The notes: a model not told the origin generated them from the letters alone. A stretch of DNA of 64,000 nucleotides from DASVFB01 sp963815965 (GCA_963815965.1 CAWFIT010000001.1:868001-932000); one strand, 5' to 3'; counted from the stretch's first letter, positions 31,920-41,033 are shown. Numbers and translations: made by a program.

Positions 31920-32779
31920 CGAGCGCAGTCGCAGTCCTGCCGGGTCGGTTCGCCCGGCTCGTAAAGATCGAGCACACGCTCTTCGCGCTGCCCTTCGCGT
32001 ACGTCGGTGCGTTGCTGGCCGTGCAGGAGGTTCCGTCCGCACACGATCTGCTCTGGATCACGATCGCGATGGTCGGCGCTCGCTCGCTCGCGATGGGGTT
32101 GAACCGACTGATCGACGCACAGCTCGATGCTCGCAATCCGCGGACGGCGAACCGCGAGCTGCCCGCGGGACTCCTGACGCGAGCTCAGGTGCTTTTCTTC
32201 TGCGCGGCGTCGCTCGCCGTCTTCCTGATCGCCGTCTTCCAGCTCGATCCCGTCGTCCGCTGGTTGTGGCCCATTCCTGTCGCGGGGTTCGTGATCTACC
32301 CGTACCTGAAACGATTCACGTGGCTCTGCCATCTGTGGCTCGGCGCCGTCGACGGGCTCGCGCCGATGGGCGGATGGGTCGCGATCACCGGGAAGCTGCC
32401 GCTCGAGGCGTGGGAGCTCGGGGGCGCGGTCGCGTTCTGGGTCGCCGGCTTCGACCTCTTCTACTCGCTCTTCGACGTCGAGGTCGACCGGCGCCAGGGG
32501 CTTCACTCCGCCGCGACGCGCTTCGGCGTGCGCGGCGCCTTCTGGGGTGCGCGCGTAATGCACGCGCTGACGGTCGTTCTCCTCGCGCTCGTCGGCTTCG
32601 GGCTGGACCTCGGCGCGTGGTACTGGCTCGGGGTTGCCGCGGTCGCGGTTCTCCTTGCCGTCGAGCATGCACTCGTCTCCCCGGGCGATCTGCGGCGGCT
32701 GAACGCGGCCTTCTTCACGATGAACGGCGTGATCAGCGTCGTGTTCCTCTTCTTCGTGCTTGCGGACGTCGCGTCGTGA
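31916..32779 (+). CDS. UbiA-family prenyltransferase (menaquinone biosynthesis, MqnP-like)
   Basis: 287 aa, about eight membrane helices. Two Asp-rich motifs bind prenyl diphosphate: NRLIDAQLDARNPRTANRELPAG (NDxxDxxxD-like) and DLFYSLFDVEVDRRQGLHS. The latter form is typical of UbiA/MqnP enzymes that prenylate 4-hydroxybenzoate or a futalosine-pathway acid. Menaquinone is the likely product in an actinobacterium (inference). It opens the cytochrome c/heme operon, and the overlap with mog links it upstream too. Confidence 0.88.
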   Translation: MTSAVAVLPGRFARLVKIEHTLFALPFAYVGALLAVQEVPSAHDLLWITIAMVGARSLAMGLNRLIDAQLDARNPRTANRELPAGLLTRAQVLFFCAASLAVFLIAVFQLDPVVRWLWPIPVAGFVIYPYLKRFTWLCHLWLGAVDGLAPMGGWVAITGKLPLEAWELGGAVAFWVAGFDLFYSLFDVEVDRRQGLHSAATRFGVRGAFWGARVMHALTVVLLALVGFGLDLGAWYWLGVAAVAVLLAVEHALVSPGDLRRLNAAFFTMNGVISVVFLFFVLADVAS

Positions 32780-33360
32780 TTCGCGCGCGTGGGCTCGCGA
32801 TGCGGTACGGCTCGAAACGGATCTTCGACGGGCTGGAGCTCGACGTCGAGCGCGGCGGGTTCGTCCTCGTCACCGGACCGAACGGCGCCGGCAAGACGAC
32901 GCTGCTGCGGCTCGTCGCCGGTCTCGTCGTGCCGACCGCCGGGGAGCTCACGGTCGACGCGAACCGCTCGCAGCTCGGCTTTCTCGCGCACGAGGCGCTC
33001 GTCTACCGCGAGCTGACCGCGCTCGAGAACCTCGACATGTACGGGCGCCTGTATCGCGTGGCTGAACGACGCGAGCGGATCGGCATGCTGCTCGAGCGGT
33101 TCGATCTCTGGGACGCGCGCAATGAGCGCACGAGCTCGTTCTCGCGCGGGATGCTGCAGCGGCTTGCTCTCTGCCGCGTTTTGCTTCACGAGCCGGAGCT
33201 CGTGCTTCTCGACGAGCCGTTCGCGGGTCTCGACAGCGAGGGCTCGGAGCTGCTTGACCGCGAACTTGCGGCGCGGCGCGGCAACGCAACCTTCCTCGTC
33301 GCGACGCACGAACCGGAACGACTCGCGCACCTTTCGACCGGAAGCCTGGCGTTCGCGTGA
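32776..33360 (+). CDS. ccmA: Heme exporter / cytochrome c maturation ATPase CcmA
   Basis: 194 aa ABC ATPase. Walker A GPNGAGKTTLLRLVAGL, Q-loop region FLAHEALVYRELTALENLDMYGRLY, signature FSRGMLQRLALCRVLLHEP, Walker B LVLLDEPFAGLD and H-loop ATHEPERL. The EALVYRELTALENL segment and the small size are CcmA-like. The start GTG 32776 overlaps the ubiA stop (GTGA). Together with CcmB and CcmC it supports heme delivery for c-type cytochromes. Confidence 0.93.
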   Translation: MIRARGLAMRYGSKRIFDGLELDVERGGFVLVTGPNGAGKTTLLRLVAGLVVPTAGELTVDANRSQLGFLAHEALVYRELTALENLDMYGRLYRVAERRERIGMLLERFDLWDARNERTSSFSRGMLQRLALCRVLLHEPELVLLDEPFAGLDSEGSELLDRELAARRGNATFLVATHEPERLAHLSTGSLAFA

Positions 33361-33998
33361 GCGGCTACTTCGCGGACGTCGCCACACTGGCCCGTAAGGA
33401 TCTGCTCCTCGAGCTTCGCGGCCGAGACACGTTGCCGGCGATGCTGCTCTTCGTCTCTGCCGCGCTCGTCATCTTTCACTTCGCGCTGCCGAGCGGCACG
33501 GGTGAGCTTGCCGGTCTCGGTCTGCTCTGGGTTGCGATCATTTTCACCGCCCTGCTCGGCCTCTCCCGTGTGTTTGTCGCCGAGCGCGAGCAGAACGTGC
33601 TCGACGGGCTCGTGCTCGCGCCGTCCGACCGCAGCGCGATCTGGTTCGGCAAGGCCCTCGCCGCTCTCGCGTTCCTCGCGCTGGCCGAGGTCATCGCTCT
33701 GCCGCTCTTCGCGTTGTTCTTCTCAGGGATGGACGCTGCGACCGTTGCCGCAGTCGCGCTCGCGGACATCGGAATCTGCGCCGTCGGCGTGTTCGTGGCG
33801 GCGATGTCGATTGCGACGCGAGCGCGGGAGCTGCTGCTGCCGGTGCTGTTCCTGCCGCTCGCGATTCCGGTGATCGTCGGCGGCGTCGGCGCGAGCGTCA
33901 CGGACTCACCCGGGCGTTACTTCGCGTTTCTCGCGCTCTACGACGCCCTCTTTGCGACAATCTGCTGGGCCTCTTTTGAGTACGTCGTTACGGAATAA
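33357..33998 (+). CDS. ccmB: Heme exporter permease CcmB
   Basis: 213 aa, six membrane helices. Starts ARKDLLLELRGRDTLPAMLLFVSAALVIFHFAL and has the CcmB motif FVAEREQNVLDGLVLAPSDRSAIWFGK, then LPVLFLPLAIPVIVGGV. GTG start overlaps ccmA. Forms the ABC complex with CcmA. Confidence 0.94.
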   Translation: MSGYFADVATLARKDLLLELRGRDTLPAMLLFVSAALVIFHFALPSGTGELAGLGLLWVAIIFTALLGLSRVFVAEREQNVLDGLVLAPSDRSAIWFGKALAALAFLALAEVIALPLFALFFSGMDAATVAAVALADIGICAVGVFVAAMSIATRARELLLPVLFLPLAIPVIVGGVGASVTDSPGRYFAFLALYDALFATICWASFEYVVTE

Positions 33999-34662
33999 CG
34001 CACTCGTTGCGTCGGCAGCGCTCGCCGCCTTGCTCCTTGGCACGGCTATTGCGCTGATCTCGTTTTACGCACCGCTCGACGAGGACGGCCTGAACCAGAA
34101 GATCTTCTACTTCCACGTGCCGATCGCCTTGACGGCGTATGCGTGCTTCGGCTGGGGCGCGTGGAAGGCGCTTCTCCATCTCTGGAAAGGAAGGCCCGGG
34201 GCCGATCTCGAGAGCTACGTGTCGATTCACCTGGGCGTCATCTTCGCGGTGATGACGCTCGTGACCGGTTCGATCTGGGGCCGGTTCCGGTGGGGCCAAT
34301 GGTGGCTCTGGAGCTCGAAACAGCTCGTGCTCTTCCTCGTGTTGTTCCTCTTCTACTCGGCCTATTTCATGCTGCGCTTCTCTGTAGAGCCGGGCCCGCG
34401 GCGCGCGAACCTCTCGGCCGTGTACGCGATCTTCGGCGTGGTGCTGATCCCGATCAGCTTCCTCGCGATCCGGCTCGCGAGCGACTACATCCACCCGGTT
34501 GCGTTCGACCGGCACGGGCCGCAGATGTCGGCCTCGCAGTTCCTGACTTTCTGTGTCAGCCTCGCAGCGATGCTGTCGCTCTTCGCTGCGCTGTACCACC
34601 TCGAGCTCGCCGGGAAGCGCATCGACGCACACCTGCGCGAGCTGCGGGAGTTGATCGGATGA
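33976..34662 (+). CDS. ccmC: Cytochrome c biogenesis protein CcmC
   Basis: 228 aa, six membrane helices. The heme-handling tryptophan-rich motif is WGRFRWGQWWLWSSKQL (WWD-type domain). Flanking His residues are in FYFHVPIALTAY and SDYIHPVAFD. It matches CcmC, which presents heme to CcmE. The start is TTG 33976, inside the end of ccmB by 23 nt; TTG 33952 is an alternative giving 8 extra residues. No ccmE or ccmF gene is seen in the window. Confidence 0.92.
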   Translation: MSTSLRNNALVASAALAALLLGTAIALISFYAPLDEDGLNQKIFYFHVPIALTAYACFGWGAWKALLHLWKGRPGADLESYVSIHLGVIFAVMTLVTGSIWGRFRWGQWWLWSSKQLVLFLVLFLFYSAYFMLRFSVEPGPRRANLSAVYAIFGVVLIPISFLAIRLASDYIHPVAFDRHGPQMSASQFLTFCVSLAAMLSLFAALYHLELAGKRIDAHLRELRELIG

Positions 34663-34805
34663 CCACAGAGGAGAAGTACGTTGCCGCTGCCTACCTCGTC
34701 GTGTTCGTCGTGCTCCTCGCCTACGTGGTGATCATGTCGGCGAAGGTCGCGCGGCTGGAGCGCACGCTCGCGGAGTTGGTCGAGCGGGTGAAGGCCCGTG
34801 GCTGA
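34659..34805 (+). CDS. Small CcmD-like membrane protein
   Basis: 48 aa from ATG 34659 in an ATGA overlap with ccmC. One transmembrane helix (YVAAAYLVVFVVLLAYVVIM) is followed by a charged helix (KVARLERTLAELVERVKARG). Size, topology and position after ccmC match CcmD, which stabilises the CcmABC heme complex. Sequence similarity in this family is low, so the call rests on context. Confidence 0.75.
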   Translation: MTTEEKYVAAAYLVVFVVLLAYVVIMSAKVARLERTLAELVERVKARG

Positions 34806-35586
34806 GCTGCTCTTCTGGCCGGCGCTGCTCGCGTACGGCGAGGCGGCGTTCGCATACTTCCGAGAGGCGCGCGCGCCCGGACGGCCGGGGCGGCTCGCGA
34901 CGTGGGGTGTGCGTATCGGCTGGCTCGCACAGACCGCGCTGCTCATCGCGCAGGCGTCGCGCGCGAACGGATTCCCCTGGTCGACGTGGGCGGGCTCGCT
35001 GAACCTCTTCGTCTGGCTCGTCGTCACCACGTACCTGATCTGGGGCTGCCGCGCGCGCTACCGGCTGCTCGGGCTGGCGGTCACGCCGCTCGTCGCTGCG
35101 CTGTTCGTCGTCGCGCGGCTGGGCGGCGGAACCGAGCTCGGGACGCGCAGCCACTATTCGAACGTCTTTCTCGTCCTCCACGTCGGCCTCGTGCTCACAG
35201 CGTTCGCCGGGTTCACGCTCGCAGCCGCGCTCGCCGCCGTCTACCTGTTCCAGGAGCGGCGGCTCAAGCGGCACGACGCCGGCATCCTCCGCCTCCCTGC
35301 TCCGGCGCTCGAGACGCTGGACGGGCTCGGCGCGCGGACGATCGCTGTGTCGCTGCCGGCGCTCACGCTCGGCATGGTCGTCGGTGTCGTCCGACTCGAG
35401 GAGAAAGGCGGCGGACTCGATGCGTTGATGGCCGTGACGCTCGCGACATGGCTCGCCTACGGGTCGTACCTCGCGCTTCGTTACGGCTACGGGTGGCAAG
35501 GCCGCAGGACTGCGTATCTCGCGCTTGCCGCGTTCGCGCTCGTCATCGTCGTCCGACTCGCGCTCCCTGAAACCCATTTCGCATGA
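34798..35586 (+). CDS. HemX/CcsA-like cytochrome c assembly membrane protein
   Basis: 262 aa with about eight membrane helices from GTG 34798. Segments FPWSTWAGSLNLFVWLVVTTYLIWGCRARYRLLGLAVTPLVA, SNVFLVLHVGLVLTAFAGFTLAAALAAVYLFQERRLKR and LETLDGLGARTIAVSLPALTLGMVVG match the HemX/CcsA cytochrome c assembly family. HemX next to hemA regulates glutamyl-tRNA reductase level in Bacillus. CcsA-like function in heme transport is the alternative. Overlaps hemA by ATGA. Confidence 0.85.
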   Translation: MAELLFWPALLAYGEAAFAYFREARAPGRPGRLATWGVRIGWLAQTALLIAQASRANGFPWSTWAGSLNLFVWLVVTTYLIWGCRARYRLLGLAVTPLVAALFVVARLGGGTELGTRSHYSNVFLVLHVGLVLTAFAGFTLAAALAAVYLFQERRLKRHDAGILRLPAPALETLDGLGARTIAVSLPALTLGMVVGVVRLEEKGGGLDALMAVTLATWLAYGSYLALRYGYGWQGRRTAYLALAAFALVIVVRLALPETHFA

Positions 35587-36791
35587 GGCTCTTCCTCGTC
35601 GGCATCTCGCACCGTCACGCGCCCGTCGAGGTGCGCGAACGCGTCGCGCTCGACGCGAGACAGTCCGCGGCCCTCGCGCGTGAGCTGGCGGAGGGCGGCG
35701 GCGAGTGCGTGTGCCTCTCGACGTGCAACCGCACGGAGCTCTACATCGTCGGCGAGGACGCCGAGGGTCGGGCGCTCGAGGCGTTGCGCACGCTCGGCGG
35801 CGACGAGGTAGCCGCACTGTCGTATCGCCTCGCGGATCAGGCAGCGGCGTTGCATCTCTTTCGCGTCGCCGCGGGCCTCGATTCGCTCGTGCCCGGCGAA
35901 GGCGAGATCCTCGGCCAGGTTCGTGCCGCATACGAAGCCGGCGCACCGGGCTCGCTTCTGAACCGGCTCTTTCACGATGCGCTGCACGCGGGCAAGAAGG
36001 CACGCGCACAGACGACGATCGCCGAGAGCCCGGCGTCGGTGTCTTCCGCAGGCGCGGCGCTCGCGCAGCAGGTATTCGGCGACCTCAGCGGCCGGCGCGT
36101 GCTCATCGTCGGCGCCGGCAAGGTCGGCGAGCTCGTCGCCCGTGGTCTCGCTGCGCGCGGGGCGGAGTTCGTCGCCGTTGCGAACCGCACCGACGAGCGT
36201 GGGCGCGAGCTCGCGAGCCAGATCGGCGCGACCGCTGTGCCGATCGAGCGGCTCGCGGACGAGCTCGTCTCCGCCGATGTCGCCGTCGCGTGCACGAGCG
36301 CGCCCGGGTTCTTGATCGGCCCCGACGACGTGCGCGAGCGCAAGGGGCGGCCGCTCTTCCTCATCGACCTTGCGGTTCCGCGCGACATCGATCCTGCCGT
36401 GAACGAGATCGACGGTTGCTACCTGTACGACATCGACGATCTCGAGGCTGTTGTCGAAGCAAGTCTCTCGGGAAGGCGCCGCGAAGCCGAACGTGCCGAG
36501 GCGATCGTGGCGGGCGAGGCGGAGCGGTTCCGCGCGTGGCAGGCGTCGCTCGAAGTCGTTCCGACCATCGCCTCTTTGCGTGCGCGCGCGGAGGCGATCC
36601 GCTCCGCAGAATTGTCGAAGGCGAAGCTGAGCGACCGGGAACGCGCCGCCGTCGAGTCGATCACGTCGCAGATCGTGAACAAGCTGCTGCATTTGCCGAC
36701 GGTGCGCATGAAAGAGGCCGCCGCGGCATCTGACGCGGTCCTCTATGCTGACGCGGTGCGGCACTTGTTCGGACTCGAGGACGAGCGATGA
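35583..36791 (+). CDS. hemA: Glutamyl-tRNA reductase
   Basis: 402 aa, first enzyme of the C5 tetrapyrrole pathway. Catalytic Cys48 in CLSTCNRTELY, GEGEILGQVRAAYEAG, the NADPH fold VLIVGAGKVGELVARGLAARG, ANRT, and FLIDLAVPRDIDPAV. The C-terminal dimerisation helix ends VRHLFGLEDER. It sits at the head of hemA-hemC-hemD, downstream of the c-type cytochrome genes, which makes physiological sense. Confidence 0.97.
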   Translation: MRLFLVGISHRHAPVEVRERVALDARQSAALARELAEGGGECVCLSTCNRTELYIVGEDAEGRALEALRTLGGDEVAALSYRLADQAAALHLFRVAAGLDSLVPGEGEILGQVRAAYEAGAPGSLLNRLFHDALHAGKKARAQTTIAESPASVSSAGAALAQQVFGDLSGRRVLIVGAGKVGELVARGLAARGAEFVAVANRTDERGRELASQIGATAVPIERLADELVSADVAVACTSAPGFLIGPDDVRERKGRPLFLIDLAVPRDIDPAVNEIDGCYLYDIDDLEAVVEASLSGRRREAERAEAIVAGEAERFRAWQASLEVVPTIASLRARAEAIRSAELSKAKLSDRERAAVESITSQIVNKLLHLPTVRMKEAAAASDAVLYADAVRHLFGLEDER

Positions 36792-36911
36792 CACAGGCCG
36801 CACGCGGACTGACCGGTCGGCCGCTGCCCGTGCAAGTCCCGAGCGCGTTCGTGCGTGTTCGGCCGCGACGCAACAAGTGCGGCCAGACGAGGCCCGGTTC
36901 TTCGAGCTGTC
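36788..36911 (+). other. hemA-hemC spacer with ATGA-coupled short ORF
   Basis: The hemA stop overlaps an ATG (36788) that opens a 51-codon frame (MTQAARGLTGRPLPVQVPSA...), with no recognised family. The gap also holds inverted 8-mers GGCCGCAC and GTGCGGCC (about 36796 and 36886) and a palindrome GACCGGTC. It may be a leader peptide or simply spacer. Confidence 0.25.
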
Positions 36912-37742
36912 GTGCTCGTACGCATCGGCTCCCGCGGCAGTAGGCTCGCGCTCACTCAGGCCGGCCTCGCCGCCGAGCGCCTGCGTCGTCCGGGCCTCGA
37001 GATCGCGCTCGTGCCGATCACGACCGCGGGCGATCGCGACCGCACGAAGCCGTTCGGCGAAATCGGTTCGCGCGGTGTCTTCGTCAAGGAACTCGAGGAG
37101 GCGTTGCTCGAACGGCGGGTCGACGTTGCAGTGCATTCGGCCAAGGACATGACTTCGACCGATGCGGACGGGCTCGCGGTCGGCGCCTACCTCGAGCGCG
37201 AGGACCCGCGTGACGCGCTCTGCGGCGCGAGTGAGCTGCGACCGGGCATGCGCGTCGGCACAGCGTCGGTGCGCCGGCGCGCGCAACTGCTCGCGCTCGT
37301 GCCCGAGCTGTCGATCGAGCCGCTGCGTGGCAACATCGACACGCGCTTGCGCAAGCGCGGCGAGCGTGGACTCGACGCGGTCGTGCTTGCCGCGTGCGGC
37401 CTCGACCGGCTCGGGCTCGGCGACGAGATCGGCAGGCGCTTCGCTCCCGACGAGTTGTTGCCCGAGGCAGGCCAGGGCGCGCTCGCGCTGCAGGTGCGCA
37501 TCGGAGAGGAGGAGTTGGTGCAGCCGCTGGACCATTCCGAGACCCGTCGTCGCGTCGAGGCGGAGCGGCAGTGCGTCGCGGCGGTGGGCGGCGGCTGCCT
37601 GGCGCCGGTGGCTGCGTTCCACGACGGAGCGACGCTCACCGGCCTCGTCGCGGCCGAAGACGGATCGTGGGTTCGCCGCGTGACCGGCGACGATCCGGAG
37701 GCGCTCGGTCGCGAGCTCGCGACGCTTGCGGCGGCGTCATGA
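36912..37742 (+). CDS. hemC: Hydroxymethylbilane synthase (porphobilinogen deaminase)
   Basis: 276 aa. It builds the linear tetrapyrrole. IGSRGSRLALTQAG, ITTAGDRDRTKPFGEIGSRGVFVKELEEALLE, DVAVHSAKDM, GTASVRRRAQLLA, EPLRGNIDTRL and LPEAGQGALALQ are conserved. The dipyrromethane-cofactor Cys lies in AVGGGCLAPVA. The start GTG 36912 begins the family N-terminus (LVRIGSRGS); 19 further in-frame residues upstream are not family-like. Confidence 0.95.
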   Translation: MLVRIGSRGSRLALTQAGLAAERLRRPGLEIALVPITTAGDRDRTKPFGEIGSRGVFVKELEEALLERRVDVAVHSAKDMTSTDADGLAVGAYLEREDPRDALCGASELRPGMRVGTASVRRRAQLLALVPELSIEPLRGNIDTRLRKRGERGLDAVVLAACGLDRLGLGDEIGRRFAPDELLPEAGQGALALQVRIGEEELVQPLDHSETRRRVEAERQCVAAVGGGCLAPVAAFHDGATLTGLVAAEDGSWVRRVTGDDPEALGRELATLAAAS

Positions 37743-38378
37743 AGGTGATCGTCACGCGGCCGCGCGACCAGGCCGGGCCGCTCGTCGACGCGGCTCGAGC
37801 ACATGGGACACGAAGTGGTCGAGTGCCCGCTGATCGAGATCGAGCACACGTCCGACGAGCCGGTCGACGCAGAAGGGTACGACTGGGTCGTCGTCACCAG
37901 TCCCAACGGCGCGGACGAGATCGCGCGCCGGGGACGCAACCTGCCGAAGCTCGCGGCCGTCGGCCCGGGGACCGCCGAGCGGCTGCGCGAGCACGGGCTC
38001 GAGCCGAGCTTCGTCGCGCGCGTCTCGTCGCAGAACGGGCTGCTCGCCGAGTTTCCACGACCCGCCGGGCGCGTGCTCTTCGCGGCGGCCGAGAACTCGC
38101 GCCGCGGGCCAATCGACGAGCTCGGAGCCGACTTCGTGCCGCTGTACGCGACGCGGCTTCTCGCGCCGGATCCGCCCGACGGCGACGTCGTGGTGCTCGC
38201 CTCCGGTTCCGCCGCCCGTGCGTACGCGGGCATCGGCGGCCGCGCGCCTGCCGTGTCGATCGGCCCGCAGACGTCGCGCGTCGCCGCGAGCGTCGGCCTG
38301 ACCGTCGTCGCCGAGGCGTTCACACACGATCTCGACGGGCTCGTCGCGGCCGTCGACGCGTTAGCGTCGGGACCGTGA
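37739..38378 (+). pseudogene. hemD: Uroporphyrinogen-III synthase, frameshifted
   Basis: ATG 37739 starts MKVIVTRPRDQAGPLVDA, the HemD N-terminus, in a 4-nt overlap with hemC. At 37791-37793 one extra G shifts the frame. Removing it restores LVDALEHMGHEVVECPLIEIE and continuous HemD sequence (YDWVVVTSPNGADEIA, LAAVGPGTAERLREHG, ASGSAARAY, VSIGPQTSRVAASVG) to the stop at 38378, about 212 aa. As written, only a form from ATG 37803 (191 aa) can be made. It is an essential enzyme for heme, so a sequencing or assembly error is as likely as real decay. Confidence 0.82.
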
Positions 38379-39187
38379 AGCATCGCTTCATTTCGTTTCT
38401 GTCCGACTTCGGTCTCACCGACGACTTCGTCGGGACGTGTCACGGCGTGATGAAGCGAATAGCGCCGGACGTCGGGATCATCGACGTCACGCACGGCATC
38501 GCGCCCCAGGCCGTCCTGCCCGGCGCGCTGATCCTGCGCAACACGCTTCGGTACCTGCCGTCCGGCGTCCACCTCGCCGTCGTCGACCCGGGAGTCGGCG
38601 GCATGAGGCGACCCTTGATCATTCGCGACGCAGACGGGGAGCTGTTCGTCGGTCCCGACAACGGGCTGCTCGTACCGGCCGCTGACCTCGGGGGAATCGA
38701 GAGCGCGCACGAGCTTGCAAATCCCACCTACGCGCTCGAGCCGGTTTCGAGAACGTTCCACGGCCGGGATCTGTTCTCGCCCGCCGCCGCTCACCTCGCG
38801 CTCGGCGTCGACCCCGCTGAGCTCGGACCGCCGCTGTCGCCGGACGCCCTGGTACGTCTCGATTTGCCGACTCCGGTCGTGGGAAGCGGTGTTGTCGATG
38901 CGAGCGTGCTCTACGTCGATCGCTTCGGGAACATGCAGTTGAACATGACGCGTGACGATCTCGACCGCGTCGGTGTCGTCCCCGGCACGCGCTTCGAGCT
39001 CGAGCTCGCGGGCGAGCGCTACTACGCGACGGCCGCGCGGACGTACGCCGACGCGCGGCCGGGCGAGATCGTCCTCTACGAAGACTCGTACCGCAACATC
39101 GCGATCGCCATCAACCGAGGCAGCGCGGCGGACATGTTCGCGGCGCAGCCCGGCCAGCACGTGCTCCTCCACCTGGAGCAGCCGTGA
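38375..39187 (+). CDS. SAM hydrolase / hydroxide adenosyltransferase (DUF62)
   Basis: 270 aa from GTG 38375, overlapping the hemD stop. It matches the DUF62 family of SAM-dependent chlorinase/fluorinase relatives. Most members hydrolyse SAM to adenosine and methionine. Conserved: FISFLSDFGLTDDFVGTCHGVMKRIAPDVGIIDVTHGI, HLAVVDPGVGG, FVGPDNGLL, FHGRDLFSPAAAHLALG and YVDRFGNMQLN. A halogenase role is unlikely without a dedicated pathway. Confidence 0.93.
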   Translation: MKHRFISFLSDFGLTDDFVGTCHGVMKRIAPDVGIIDVTHGIAPQAVLPGALILRNTLRYLPSGVHLAVVDPGVGGMRRPLIIRDADGELFVGPDNGLLVPAADLGGIESAHELANPTYALEPVSRTFHGRDLFSPAAAHLALGVDPAELGPPLSPDALVRLDLPTPVVGSGVVDASVLYVDRFGNMQLNMTRDDLDRVGVVPGTRFELELAGERYYATAARTYADARPGEIVLYEDSYRNIAIAINRGSAADMFAAQPGQHVLLHLEQP

Positions 39188-39786
39188 CGCGCGGCCAGCG
39201 CTTCGCACGCGTCGTCACGGACATCGTCGTCCGCTGGCCCGCGTTGTGGCGGATCCTCCGCCGGCCCATGCGCGCGCAGTTCGACAAGCTGGCGCCGGCG
39301 TGGGAGGGCATACGCACGCCGGACACGCTCGCGCCCGTTGAAGCGGGTCTCGACAGGGTCACGTCGCCGCCGGGCCGCGTCCTCGACCTCGGCACGGGCA
39401 CGGGCGCAGTTGCGCGTCTCGTTGCCGAGCGGTTTCCGGACGCGGAGATCGTCGGAGCCGACATGGCAACGCAGATGATCGAGGAGGCGCGGCGGGTCAC
39501 CGATTCGCCGGGGATCACGTACCAGGTGGCGGATGCGCAGAAGCTTCCGTTCGCGGACGGCGCCTTCGACCTGGTCACGCTCGGGAACATGATCCCGTTC
39601 TTCGACGAGCTTGCCCGCGTCGTCAAACCGGGCGGTCGAGTGTTGATCGCCTACTCGGCCGGCGACGAGACGCCGATCTACGTGCCGAGCGACCGTTTGC
39701 GCGCCGAGCTCGGCCGCCGCGGATTCGTGGAATTTGCGGAGCTTTCTGCCGGGCGCGGGACTTCTCTTCTCGCGGTCAAGAGTTAA
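39184..39786 (+). CDS. Class I SAM-dependent methyltransferase
   Basis: 200 aa. Rossmann methyltransferase: VLDLGTGTGAVARLVAERFPDAEIVGADMATQMIEEAR, VADAQKLPFADGAFDLVTLGNMIPFFDELARVVKPGG. The layout is UbiE/COQ5-like but shorter, and the substrate is unknown. GTG start in a GTGA overlap with the SAM hydrolase gene, so it is the last gene of the heme operon run. Confidence 0.85.
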   Translation: MTRGQRFARVVTDIVVRWPALWRILRRPMRAQFDKLAPAWEGIRTPDTLAPVEAGLDRVTSPPGRVLDLGTGTGAVARLVAERFPDAEIVGADMATQMIEEARRVTDSPGITYQVADAQKLPFADGAFDLVTLGNMIPFFDELARVVKPGGRVLIAYSAGDETPIYVPSDRLRAELGRRGFVEFAELSAGRGTSLLAVKS

Positions 39787-39843
39787 TCTCAACGAACACG
39801 GAACGTTCACGGAGCGGTTGCACCGTCCTGGACGTCCCGAGTC

Positions 39844-39880
39844 GGGGCGGAGAGATCCGCCCCGTCCTATGCTCGGCGCC
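39844..39880 (+). promoter_or_regulatory. GAGA-loop dyad and -10 box before the aminotransferase
   Basis: A perfect 8-bp inverted repeat, GGGGCGGA (39844-39851) and TCCGCCCC (39856-39863), encloses a GAGA loop (GNRA type). It ends 4 nt before TATGCT (39868-39873). After 7 nt comes GTG 39881. It may be a terminator for the upstream operon or an operator for this leaderless promoter. Confidence 0.45.
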
Positions 39881-41021
39881 GTGAAACGCCCGAACCGGCT
39901 CGACCGCCTCCCCGAGCAGTACTTCATGCGCTTGCTCGCGCAGGTGCAGGACGCAGCCGCGCAGGACGGCGAGCCGCTCGTCGATCTGGGCCGCGGCAAT
40001 CCCGACGTTCCGCCGCCGCCGCACGTGATCGAGGCTCTCGTCGAGTCTGCGCGGGAGCAGACCGCGCGAGTCCACGGGTACGCGCCCTTCGCGGGCCTGG
40101 CCGAGCTGCGCCGCGCGATCGCCGACCGGTACGCACGTCATTACGGCGTCGAGCTCGATCCCGGACCGTGAGGTCGCGGTCGTTCCAGGGACGAAGTCGG
40201 CGCTCGTGGAGCTCGTCCTCTGCCTCGCGGAGCGCGGCGACACCGTCTTGTTGCCGGACCCGTACTACCCCGATTATCCGTCGGGAATCGCGCTCGCCGG
40301 CGCGGAGCTCGGGTTGCTGCCGCTCGACGCCGAGCGCGGGTATGCACCGCGCTTCGATCTCGTTTCCCGCGAGCGCGTCGCTGCCGTGTTCCTCAACTAT
40401 CCGTCCAACCCGACCGCCGCCGCCGTTCGTGACGGCGTGTTCGCAGATGCGATCGCGTTTGCGCGCGACACGGGCGCGACGATCATCCACGACTTCGCGT
40501 ACGGCGACCTCGTCTTCGACGGGCGGCAGCCGAGCAGTTTCCTTGCCGAGCCGGGCGCTCGCGAAGTCGGGGTCGAGCTCTTCTCGATGTCGAAGAGCTT
40601 CGGCATGGCCGGCTGGCGGCTCGGGTTCGTCGTCGGCAACGCCGAGCTCGTCGCGCGCATGACGACGCTGCAAGACCACGTCCGCGCCGGAATCTTCATC
40701 CCGATCCAACAGGCTGGCATCGCAGCCCTCGCCGGCCCGCAGGAGACCGTCGCCGAGCGCGCGCAGCTCTACGAGCGCCGCCGTGACCGCGTGCTCGCAA
40801 CCCTGGGCGATCTAGCTGCGCCGTGCGAGGGGACCTTCTACGTCTGGATTCGTCTGCCCGAGGGCCTAACGCCGCCGCGCTTGCTCGAGGAGCACCGCCT
40901 CGTCGTCGCTCCCGGCGAGGGGTTCGGCCCCGCGGGTGCTGGGTGGGCTCGTCTCTCGCTGGCGACGCCCGACGAGGTCATCGACCTCGGGCTCGATCGC
41001 CTCGCCGCTGCCCTGAAATAG
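39881..41021 (+). pseudogene. PLP-dependent class I/II aminotransferase, frameshifted
   Basis: The N-terminal part (GTG 39881 to 40162) reads RLDRLPEQYFMRLLAQVQ, VDLGRGNPDVPPPPHVIEAL, VHGYAPFAGLAELRRAIADRY. One extra G at 40163/40164 then produces a premature TGA (40169-40171). Without it the protein continues DREVAVVPGTKSALVELV to 41021, about 379 aa. The PLP lysine lies in FSMSKSFGMAGWR, with HDFAYGD and NYPSNPT upstream. It resembles alanine/LL-diaminopimelate-type aminotransferases. As written, only the 272-aa C-terminal piece from 40206 stays open. Confidence 0.83.
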
Positions 41022-41033
41022 CCCTTTCGGGGC

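Noticed and set aside
38375..39187. Possible fluorinase/chlorinase because of family membership
   Set aside because: No halometabolite genes nearby; most DUF62 proteins are SAM hydrolases, so halogenation is not claimed.
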